Positions 30,966 through 37,993 of a stretch of 37,993 nt of DNA are shown here, piece by piece. Source of the stretch: DATMYQ01 sp035560935 (lineage in GTDB: Bacteria > Bacillota > Negativicutes > Sporomusales > Sporomusaceae); contig DATMYQ010000386.1 of assembly GCA_035560935.1 (NCBI GenBank), positions 1 through 37,993 of the forward strand, read 5' to 3'. Under the pieces are notes generated by a model, which searched no databases, was not told the origin of the DNA, and saw only the letters and a program-made list of their open reading frames with translations. Numbering within the stretch: position 1 is the first letter of the stretch; every line of letters starts with the position of its first letter. Made by a program: the position numbers and the translations under genes.

Positions 30966-32006
30966 ATGAAAACCATGGCGGCGATATTGGTGGAAACCGG
31001 CCAGCCGCTGGAAATTGTTGAATTGGAGATCCCGGCCCTGAAACCGGGACAGGTGCTGGTAGAAATCTATTACAGTGGCATTTGCCACGCCCAGTTGATG
31101 GAAGCCCGGGGTTATAAGGGAGAAGACCGGCTACTGCCGCATTGCATGGGACATGAAGGCGTGGGGATTGTCCGGGAAATCGGCGTGGGAGTGACGAAAG
31201 TGGCGCCGGAACAAAAAGTGATTCTTTCCTGGATCCGTGGTTTGGGGGCCGAAGTATCGGAATCCCTTTATCAGTGGAAGGGGCGGACGGTAAACGCCGG
31301 TCCGATCACTACCTTCAGTCGCTACGCGGTGATCAGCGAGAACCGGTTGACGCCGCTGCCGGCCGGGACACCGGTGAAAGAGGCGGCGCTATTGGGGTGC
31401 GCCGTACCCACCGGGGCCGGTGCGGTGCTGCACACCGGCAAACCGCTGCCGGGACAGAGTGTGGCCGTATTTGGCGTTGGCGGCGTGGGGTTGTTTGCCG
31501 TGGCGGCGGCCCGGGCACTGGGGGCCGCGCCGATTATTGCCGTGGACATCAACGACAAAAAACTGGAAGCGGCGTTTGATATGGGCGCCACCTATACCAT
31601 CCATGGCGATCGCGAAGTGGTAATGGAAACCCTGGCCACCTATTGTCCCGGCGGCGTGGACGTAGCGGTGGAAGCCACCGGTCTGACGGCAGTGATGCTG
31701 CAGGCCGTAGAAAGCGTACGCCCTCAGGGCGGACGGGCCGTGATCATCGGTAACGCCCGTCACGGTGAGATGCTGACGATTGATCCGCGTCAGCTGAACC
31801 AGGGAAAACAGATTCTAGGCACCTGGGGTGGTGAAACCCGCCCGGAAGAGGATTATCCGCTGTATTGCCGGATGCTGCAGTATGGCCGCCTGGATTTTTC
31901 GCCGCTGCTGGACGGCGTATATCCGTTGACAGCGGTGAATACGGCGATGGATGATCTGGAAGCGGGGTGCGTGATTCGACCTTTGCTGGATATGAGTGAT
32001 GATTGA
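30966..32006 (+). CDS. Zinc-dependent medium-chain dehydrogenase
   Basis: A 346-residue alcohol dehydrogenase-like enzyme. Catalytic zinc ligands Cys40 (SGICHAQ), His63-Glu64 (MGHEGVG) and Cys145 (LLGCAVPTGAG) are present. The four-Cys structural zinc loop is missing, replaced by a VSESLYQWKGRTVNAG segment. The NAD-binding motif is GVGGVGLFAV. Family members of this form occur in nucleotide-sugar and surface-glycan loci, and its place after two glycosyltransferases suggests a role in making the transferred sugar. The true substrate cannot be inferred. The ATG at 30966 follows ACGGGGGTCAG; an in-frame upstream start at 30819 lies inside the preceding gene and adds a non-homologous extension. 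Confidence 0.85.
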   Translation: MKTMAAILVETGQPLEIVELEIPALKPGQVLVEIYYSGICHAQLMEARGYKGEDRLLPHCMGHEGVGIVREIGVGVTKVAPEQKVILSWIRGLGAEVSESLYQWKGRTVNAGPITTFSRYAVISENRLTPLPAGTPVKEAALLGCAVPTGAGAVLHTGKPLPGQSVAVFGVGGVGLFAVAAARALGAAPIIAVDINDKKLEAAFDMGATYTIHGDREVVMETLATYCPGGVDVAVEATGLTAVMLQAVESVRPQGGRAVIIGNARHGEMLTIDPRQLNQGKQILGTWGGETRPEEDYPLYCRMLQYGRLDFSPLLDGVYPLTAVNTAMDDLEAGCVIRPLLDMSDD

Positions 32007-32051
32007 TGGTGTCGAAATATACTCTGGAATATAGAGAAAAAGGCAATTTTT

Positions 32052-32087
32052 AACCAGTCCTGCCCATAGGACTGGTTTCCTATTTTA
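32052..32087 (+). terminator. Terminator after the dehydrogenase gene
   Basis: AACCAGTCCT (32052-32061) pairs perfectly with AGGACTGGTT (32068-32077) around GCCCAT, followed by a T-rich stretch (TTTCCTATTTT). It isolates hag from upstream transcription. Confidence 0.75.
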
Positions 32088-32109
32088 CTGGCGAATTCCA
32101 AGAAAAACT

Positions 32110-32136
32110 TAAGAGGTGTTCCGCTTTTTCCGATAT
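32110..32136 (+). promoter_or_regulatory. Sigma-28 (SigD/FliA) promoter of the flagellin gene
   Basis: TAAG (32110-32113), a 15-base spacer and TCCGATAT (32129-32136) match the sigma-28 consensus TAAA-N15-GCCGATAA with few differences. It predicts initiation near 32143 and a leader of about 130 bases. It also fits control by FlgM, coded in this window. Confidence 0.8.
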
Positions 32137-32180
32137 TATGGTGTAATCGTGTGATTTTCAGGCACAAAGGATAGCGCCTG

Positions 32181-32225
32181 AGGAGGACAAAACCGGCAAC
32201 CGGCCGTTACCGTGTTTGTCCTCCT
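32181..32225 (+). promoter_or_regulatory. Large hairpin in the flagellin mRNA leader
   Basis: AGGAGGACAAA (32181-32191) pairs perfectly with TTTGTCCTCCT (32215-32225). An inner, slightly imperfect CGGCAAC/GTTACCG stem extends it. The outer strand buries a Shine-Dalgarno-like AGGAGG. There is no T-run, so this is probably a stability or translation-control element. Confidence 0.55.
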
Positions 32226-32229
32226 GATC

Positions 32230-32241
32230 ATGCAAGGATGC
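32230..32241 (+). promoter_or_regulatory. Predicted CsrA binding site in the hag leader
   Basis: ATGCAAGGATGC matches 10 of 12 positions of the CsrA consensus RUACARGGAUGU, including the essential GGA. A second GGA (32253-32255) abuts the Shine-Dalgarno AAAGGTGG (32256-32263). Two sites in this arrangement resemble the CsrA-regulated hag leader of Bacillus. Confidence 0.6.
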
Positions 32242-32272
32242 GCGTTTTTCGCGGAAAAGGTGGTATGCGAGA

Positions 32273-35200
32273 ATGATTATTAATCACAATTTGGTCGGAG
32301 AAACGGCGTACAATCTGTACAAAGGCAATGTGAGCAAGAATCAAAAGGCGTTGAAGCATCTCTCTTCGGGTCTGGCCATTAATCAGGCGTCGGACAATGC
32401 TGCCGGTTTGGCTATTTCTGAAAAAATGCGGTCGGCCATACGCGGGTTGCAGCAGGCCGGCCGTAACGCGCAGGATGGGATTTCTATGTTGCAGACCGCC
32501 GAAGGCGGACTGAATGAAAACCAGGCCGTGTTGCAGAGGATGCGGGAGTTGAGTGTTCAGGCGGCTACTGACTCGCTGACCTCCGACGACCGGGAAGAAA
32601 TTCAAAAAGAGATTGAACAGTTGAAGGATCAGTTGGACACCGTGGCGCAGACCACGGAGTTCAACACGAAAAAATTGTTGGATGGCACGGCTTCCGTATT
32701 GTACAGCGTCAGCGACAATCGTCTAAAGGTAATGGTGGACGGCGCGGTGCGCAGTATCGACAAATATGGCAATGCCACTTCGCTGGAGGGCAATTACAAA
32801 CTGTCGGTGGAAACCACGGCCGGCAAAGGAGAAATCCAGACATCCAATTCGCTGCAGCAGATTAACGGCAACGTGGGTATCAACTATGATCAGACGCAGG
32901 CGGGGGCCTATACTGGCTTGACCAATATCAGCGCCGAAGGACTGGCGGAAAGCAATTACCGGATTGCCACCCGGGAAACGCCTTACGGCGGGATTACGTA
33001 TGCCAACAATGCCGGTGGAGCGATTACCAGCGCGGCTATTTCGGGAACGCTGGGTGTGGATAGTATCACCACGACCGCCAATCCGAACATTTTACCCAAT
33101 GGCACCTACAATGTCGACGTAGCGAATGAGTTACCCTTTATGGCCACCTTTGCTGACAGCGCTACGGGCGCGGATGTCGTACACGGCGTCAACCGGACGA
33201 ACTATGGTGATATTGACGTGAATATGGATGTCACTGGCGGGATCGCCGCAGCGAATACGGCCGCTTCGGCATTGGACTGGAGCGCCATTAATCCGCCGCA
33301 AACGATTGACATCGACACCGGCGGCGGTTATATTGCCCCGCCGACCTTGAATACTTCCTTTCAGACGGATGGTACGTCGACCAACAATCTGTATACCAAT
33401 TTTGACGTAACCGGTACGGACACTCGGGATTTGCTGGCTTCGCAGGTGAATGCCGTATCGTACTACCGCTCGTCCGCCGCCAGCCATATTGATATGACTT
33501 TGTCTTACCGCAGCGCGACCGGTGATACAGTGGATGCGCAGGCGACTTATTATTCACAAGCCGCTCAGTCGACCTCTTTCAGCAGTACCTACCGGTTCAA
33601 CGCCGGCGAGACGCTGACCGTATACAATACGGTAACCAGCGCGTCGGTGACCGTCACCTTTGTCGGCGGCGAGGATATGAACGCCGCCCGGCTCGCGCTG
33701 AGCGCCGTTGTCCCTGGCGGTATGGCGACTTTTGCTACGGCGGCTGTCGGGGGACAGACGCGTATCAATGTTACAAACACTTCGGGAGCGGCCCTGACTT
33801 TGGGCGGAACCGCGCGGGCAGCTTTGGGCTGGGGCGCCGGCCTTGCGATCGGGGCGACTTCGACCGGAACGCTGCTTGATACAGGCGCGGTATATGCTGT
33901 TGCCGGTCTGGGAGGCCAGGACATTACCCAGGTTGCGGCGACTATGACCGCTGATGCGGATATGGTTGCGCGGGGTATAACGGCAGCGGCTGTCACTGCC
34001 GGTGGTGAAGGCCATCTGAATATCGTCAACGGTAGCACCCATTATGATGTCGTATTTGAAACGGACCCAACCGGCGTGGAAGGAGAATTAGGCTTCAGCA
34101 ACGCGGTGGTCGCCCGGGGCGCAACCTGGGACGGTTTGGCGAATGGCGGCGTATCGGTGTTCCACCAAAGAAATATTCTGGCGATTGGTGTGGGTAATCA
34201 GAATATTGCCGGTGTTGCCGCTGCGATCCAGACGGCGGTTACCGGCGTGAGTACCTCCACCGGCGACACGATTGCGTTTACAGCTACTGCCGCCAGCGGT
34301 GGCGGTGACCTGCTGCATGTTGCGTATGGGAATACGTCGAAGTATCGTGTAACCGTCAGCAACAATACCGGGACGACTGCGACTGAAATGGGGTTGGCAT
34401 CGGCGGTGACGGAGCGCACCGGCACGTATACCGGTGTGAACCTGTATAACAACCATGTTGTCGACGTGGATGTGAGCAACCGTTATGTGGATGCGATTGA
34501 AACGCAGTTGAGCAATGCCATAGTTGCTGCTGTGAATAGTGATGGTACAGCCTTAAATAACGGACGCGACGCGTTTACGCTGGCTGCTGCCGGGACCACC
34601 CGGTCAATTAATGTGAATAATACGGGCGCCACCAACACTTTCTACGACATTACACTGGCTAACCACGCCGGCGGATCGGTGATGACCAATGAGTTATGGG
34701 CGGGCGGTTTCAGCGTATTGCGGAATGCGACCGACAGTTCCGGTATTGCCCGGGATTTTGGCGCGGCCATGGGATCCATCACTGCCGGTTCCACGATTGA
34801 GGAGGCATTGACTTCGCTGGATGCTATGGGTTTTACTAATACGGTGGGCTGGACCGACGCGGCGCACACTCCCGGCTATGACGGGACGCACCATCTGGGG
34901 CAGGTCACGGTAGCAAACAATGAAAGTACGCTGGTTACCCGACGGGAAATTATTTTCCAGGCTGGTGCCGGAACGGCTCAGTTGTTTGGCGTGGGCGGCG
35001 GTACTAGTGTTACACTGGCAAATAATGGAACAGTTAACACCGTTAATAATTGGCAGGCTCGTGACAACGTGAGCGTGAATATTACCCAGACGGGCATTGA
35101 CAATAACGGGAATACCATTGCGGCAACAACCACTAATTATACGTTCTGGGAAGGCGATTCCGGCGCGTACAATGCCACAACCATTGCTCCGGGCCTTGGT

Positions 35201-37876
35201 TTTTCGGAGATATTCTTTAAAGATACCAATGACAAAAGTACGGAATTGATCAATACCGATTCCTGGACGGTTTTCACTCAGGCTGCCACGGCGGGTAATC
35301 AGGATGAACTGGACTTCACCCTGTACAATCAGGCTACCGGTTTAACCAGCACCAATACCGGCGGAACGCTGGGCGGCATGCACTTTAATAATGGCGCGTT
35401 GGACGGAAGAACCCTGACGCTGCCGCAAATGATCCGGACGACAGTCGGTTACCCGGCAACATACGGTGTTGTTAACCACAGTGTCGAATTTGGCACTAAT
35501 ATTGTTACGACAGGCAGTGCGCTTCGCTACAATGAGCGCTATGCATCGCCGACCAGTTTTGATTACTATGCTCATGCGGCGCCGCTAAGTTCTTCTTCCA
35601 CTTATTTCTTCGGCAACGGGCAAAATTTAACAACCAATGTTCCCGCGGCCACTGTCTGGCGCCAGGAAGACGATAATTGCTCCCTGCTGTTCACAGTGAA
35701 CGCGGATGGAACTCTGGCGGTCCAGGGGAAGGGCTACAATCGGAATGGATCGGTCAATGACTTTTCGGCCACGATTACCATGCCGACGGTAAGCGGCGCG
35801 GTAACGGTTGGCCGTATCCAGTTCGACAATTTGAAGGTAAGCAGTTCATTGGCTACCGGCGATAAATTTGTCATCAACGTGGTTGCCCGGGCCGGAGGGC
35901 CGGGCAACGGGTACTATGGCACAGGCACCGATTCGGATGCGTCGATTGCCATTACCGGTGATCCCTGGAGCAACGGTAATAGTACTATGGAATACCGTTT
36001 TGATCAGGGGGCGGAAGATGGCCAGACCTTTAATACGTTAGGATGGTTTGTGGATCCGGTCAACGGGTCGGATCCGGAAGTGGGAGTCTGGACGGGCCAG
36101 ATTAACGTAGCTGTCAGCGCCACCGGGTTTGTGGCCGGTAATCGCTGGGGAACGGATAACGCTCATCTGGATATCAACTATGTCGGTACGACCGATCATA
36201 TCGCCGCAGCGGTTACAACCGGATACTTCTTCCAGCAAAAAGGCCGCAATGAACCGTTGGTAAACATTATTGACACGATTCAATATGACGTCAATTCCAC
36301 TCAGAATGCATCAGCGATGTTTGAGGTGCTGGGAGTTGTCAACGGTAGTGTTATGCTGAGAGGACAGGCCCATATTTATGATAAGAGCGGTAATTATCGT
36401 TATGATTATGAGGAATATTTTTCTCTGGGTGGGAATAACGATAATATCACGTTGTTTAAAGATGAGAACGGTGCCAACGGTCTGACGTTTACCAAATTCA
36501 ACTTTACCGATGCCTCTCGGCTGAGCAAGGGCGATAAATTTTCACTGTTTATGTCGGCCAACTCTGAGCCGGCCATCAGTACCGACGATGAAGTGATGCT
36601 CTTTACCCAGGGGGATAAGCGCAATATGTATCCGATGGGCTGGCGTTTCCTTGACGGCGTCATGGATAACAGCACCACGCCGCTGCGGACTTTCCAGGTT
36701 GATTTCGACAGCGGCAAAGTCTATGATGGCGAAGTCAAACTGACTTTTGCTGACTACAACGGTGGCACGGCCAGCGGTGTGGTGGGCAATTCGGGAACTC
36801 CCAATGTAGTGCAGAATGCGATAAAATTCCAATCCACCTATAAGACCGGAGTGGGGTTGGGTACGGCTCATATGTATACGGCGCTGAAAGATATTCGGCA
36901 ATTCTGGGATAACAGCGGCAATTACCTGCTGGATACTCCGCAGTCGGTTCAGGTGAGCAGCAATGGGAAGACCTCTACTCTGATGCTGTATGGCAGCGAT
37001 ACAGTTATTGATGTGATGGATAAACTGAATGCGATCCTGTATGACGGGTTTGATCAAAAAGATATCCTTAAATCTGCGGATCAATATAAACTGGTCAGTT
37101 ATGTCGATGAAAACGCCGACACCAGCGGTAAAGTTTTTGGTACCACGGACGGGACCATGGTGCTGCGCTCGGCGGTGGCCGGAGACAGCGGAGATATTGT
37201 CTTTCGGGGCAACGATGCGTTGCTGAACGCGTTGGGCATGCAGGTTGTGCGGGAATCGGAAAACAATGAGTACTCCGTCAATATTACCAATGCCGATACG
37301 GGCGCAGTCATTGCCCAGGGAGATCAGGCGATCGGCGGCTTGTACACGGGCACATCGCTTGGCGACAACCTGAAGGTGAAACTGGACGGAACGGTGGGGC
37401 TGGATTCGGCCAGCTACGACCAGATCAGCGATGACATCAAAATGGCGGCTGTAACGGAAGACATGATCCTGCATCTGACGGATGTGGCGCCGACGCTGCA
37501 GATTGGAGCGGGGCAAAACCAGAGCATGGTGTTGAGCCTAGGTGATATCAGCGCGGAAGGACTGGGGTTGAAAGATATCCTGGTCTCCAACCGGGTGGAG
37601 GCCAACAAATCTCTGGGGCTACTCGACGATGCCATCACTAAAGTGTCTAGCATGAGAGCTAATCTGGGGGCGGTTCAGAACCGGCTGACCCACACCATGG
37701 ATAATCTGTCGTCGATGCAGGAGAATCTGACCGCGGCGGAATCGCGCATCCGGGATGTGGATATGGCCAAAGAAATGATGGATTTTACCAAAACGAATAT
37801 TATGCTGAATGCTTCATACAGTATCATGAGCCAGGCCCAGCAAATTCCGGGGCGGGTAATGGAATTACTAAAATAA
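32273..37876 (+). CDS. hag: Flagellin, giant (1867 residues)
   Basis: The filament subunit, exported through the flagellar channel. The D0/D1 ends are conserved. At the N-terminus are LKHLSSGLAINQASDNAAGL, GRNAQDGISMLQTAEGGL and MRELSVQAATD, to about residue 145. The C-terminus has LGAVQNRLTHTMDNL, ESRIRDVDMAKEMM and a final NASYSIMSQAQQIPGRVMEL. An L-Q-I-G-A-G-Q-N-Q segment before the C-terminal helix is the usual D1 strand. Most bacterial flagellins are 270-550 residues; here about 1600 residues of Thr/Ser/Gly/Asn-rich beta sequence fill the middle. About four IN-like modules lie at about 440-525, 535-615, 630-712 and 725-810. I see no HExxH protease motif, so it is not a flagellinolysin. 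One Cys (DDNCSLL, about 1139) is unusual. The ATG has AAAGGTGG 9 bases upstream. Any glycosylation is inferred from neighbours. Confidence 0.95.
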   Translation: MIINHNLVGETAYNLYKGNVSKNQKALKHLSSGLAINQASDNAAGLAISEKMRSAIRGLQQAGRNAQDGISMLQTAEGGLNENQAVLQRMRELSVQAATDSLTSDDREEIQKEIEQLKDQLDTVAQTTEFNTKKLLDGTASVLYSVSDNRLKVMVDGAVRSIDKYGNATSLEGNYKLSVETTAGKGEIQTSNSLQQINGNVGINYDQTQAGAYTGLTNISAEGLAESNYRIATRETPYGGITYANNAGGAITSAAISGTLGVDSITTTANPNILPNGTYNVDVANELPFMATFADSATGADVVHGVNRTNYGDIDVNMDVTGGIAAANTAASALDWSAINPPQTIDIDTGGGYIAPPTLNTSFQTDGTSTNNLYTNFDVTGTDTRDLLASQVNAVSYYRSSAASHIDMTLSYRSATGDTVDAQATYYSQAAQSTSFSSTYRFNAGETLTVYNTVTSASVTVTFVGGEDMNAARLALSAVVPGGMATFATAAVGGQTRINVTNTSGAALTLGGTARAALGWGAGLAIGATSTGTLLDTGAVYAVAGLGGQDITQVAATMTADADMVARGITAAAVTAGGEGHLNIVNGSTHYDVVFETDPTGVEGELGFSNAVVARGATWDGLANGGVSVFHQRNILAIGVGNQNIAGVAAAIQTAVTGVSTSTGDTIAFTATAASGGGDLLHVAYGNTSKYRVTVSNNTGTTATEMGLASAVTERTGTYTGVNLYNNHVVDVDVSNRYVDAIETQLSNAIVAAVNSDGTALNNGRDAFTLAAAGTTRSINVNNTGATNTFYDITLANHAGGSVMTNELWAGGFSVLRNATDSSGIARDFGAAMGSITAGSTIEEALTSLDAMGFTNTVGWTDAAHTPGYDGTHHLGQVTVANNESTLVTRREIIFQAGAGTAQLFGVGGGTSVTLANNGTVNTVNNWQARDNVSVNITQTGIDNNGNTIAATTTNYTFWEGDSGAYNATTIAPGLGFSEIFFKDTNDKSTELINTDSWTVFTQAATAGNQDELDFTLYNQATGLTSTNTGGTLGGMHFNNGALDGRTLTLPQMIRTTVGYPATYGVVNHSVEFGTNIVTTGSALRYNERYASPTSFDYYAHAAPLSSSSTYFFGNGQNLTTNVPAATVWRQEDDNCSLLFTVNADGTLAVQGKGYNRNGSVNDFSATITMPTVSGAVTVGRIQFDNLKVSSSLATGDKFVINVVARAGGPGNGYYGTGTDSDASIAITGDPWSNGNSTMEYRFDQGAEDGQTFNTLGWFVDPVNGSDPEVGVWTGQINVAVSATGFVAGNRWGTDNAHLDINYVGTTDHIAAAVTTGYFFQQKGRNEPLVNIIDTIQYDVNSTQNASAMFEVLGVVNGSVMLRGQAHIYDKSGNYRYDYEEYFSLGGNNDNITLFKDENGANGLTFTKFNFTDASRLSKGDKFSLFMSANSEPAISTDDEVMLFTQGDKRNMYPMGWRFLDGVMDNSTTPLRTFQVDFDSGKVYDGEVKLTFADYNGGTASGVVGNSGTPNVVQNAIKFQSTYKTGVGLGTAHMYTALKDIRQFWDNSGNYLLDTPQSVQVSSNGKTSTLMLYGSDTVIDVMDKLNAILYDGFDQKDILKSADQYKLVSYVDENADTSGKVFGTTDGTMVLRSAVAGDSGDIVFRGNDALLNALGMQVVRESENNEYSVNITNADTGAVIAQGDQAIGGLYTGTSLGDNLKVKLDGTVGLDSASYDQISDDIKMAAVTEDMILHLTDVAPTLQIGAGQNQSMVLSLGDISAEGLGLKDILVSNRVEANKSLGLLDDAITKVSSMRANLGAVQNRLTHTMDNLSSMQENLTAAESRIRDVDMAKEMMDFTKTNIMLNASYSIMSQAQQIPGRVMELLK

Positions 37877-37885
37877 TCTCAACAG

Positions 37886-37924
37886 AAGGCACCCGACAGC
37901 TTAGTTGTCTGCCGGGTGCCTTTT
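37886..37924 (+). terminator. Terminator after hag
   Basis: AAGGCACCCG pairs with CGGGTGCCTT, with an imperfect inner ACAG/CTG-type extension, followed by TTTT. It ends a highly expressed single-gene transcript. Confidence 0.85.
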
Positions 37925-37993
37925 GCTGTGCAAAAGTCACGGCACAGGCTTTAAGAAATAGGAATATTTAACGATATAACAGGGGAAGAATAA

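Noticed and set aside
32265..32276. A three-codon upstream frame (ATG CGA GAA TGA) overlapping the flagellin start
   Set aside because: The Shine-Dalgarno AAAGGTGG lies one base before this ATG but 9 bases before the flagellin ATG, so initiation here is unlikely.
32273..37876. Possibility that the giant flagellin is a protease-bearing flagellinolysin
   Set aside because: No HExxH zinc-protease motif is present in the central region.
1..37993. CRISPR arrays, insertion sequences, tRNA or rRNA genes
   Set aside because: No regularly spaced direct repeats, transposase frames with terminal inverted repeats, or tRNA/rRNA-like stretches were seen on reading through both strands.

Overview
The window reads as chromosomal DNA of a flagellated, endospore-former-related diderm Firmicute, most likely a Negativicute of the Sporomusa type. 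Two lines of evidence meet. The flagellar block (yvyF-flgM-flgN-flgK-flgL-yviE-fliW-csrA ... hag, next to comF) has the Bacillus/Clostridia gene order, and the sigma/DUF1659/DUF2922/YvrJ cluster is a Firmicutes signature. Yet a secretin and a GspC/PilP-like partner are also present, and these only make sense with an outer membrane. This assignment is inference from gene content; no rRNA is present.

Layout. 41-1827: a secreted protein of unknown function and a MetE-like methyltransferase. 1915-7855: a nucleotide-sugar operon (rfbB, rfbA, rfbC, rfbD, galU, pgi) that makes dTDP-L-rhamnose and UDP-glucose from hexose phosphates, closed by a terminator. 7966-10584: a PilP/GspC-like protein, a short secretin and an orphan NarL/LuxR response regulator. 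10652-11325: a leftward gene resembling ComK, with a promoter and a perfect LexA-type SOS box. 11360-13351: an ABC-F ATPase. 13505-14815: a small sigma-70 factor followed by DUF1659, DUF2922 and YvrJ proteins. 14866-15006: a 46-residue membrane protein on the minus strand. 15198-18082: recD2 and comF. 18063-18662: a stand-alone HD-GYP protein on the minus strand. 18980-28369: the late flagellar operon. 28446-32006: two glycosyltransferase-like genes and a sugar/alcohol dehydrogenase, placed between csrA and hag. 32143-37924: a sigma-28-type promoter, a structured leader and the flagellin gene.

The most striking content is the size of the axial flagellar proteins. FlgL is about 1356 residues (usually about 300), FlgK is 783 (usually about 500-550) and flagellin is 1867 (usually about 270-550). 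The conserved helical ends are intact in all three, and the growth is in the middle. FlgK and FlgL share a recurring module built around a Y-S-x-D-x-G-x-T/S-W signature (one copy in FlgK, five in FlgL). All three appear to carry flagellin-insert (IN)-like modules. So the filament and both junction proteins seem to have been enlarged together, in part with related building blocks. FliW, CsrA and a near-consensus CsrA site in the hag leader indicate post-transcriptional control of this very costly flagellin. The neighbouring glycosyltransferases suggest that the enlarged surface is glycosylated.
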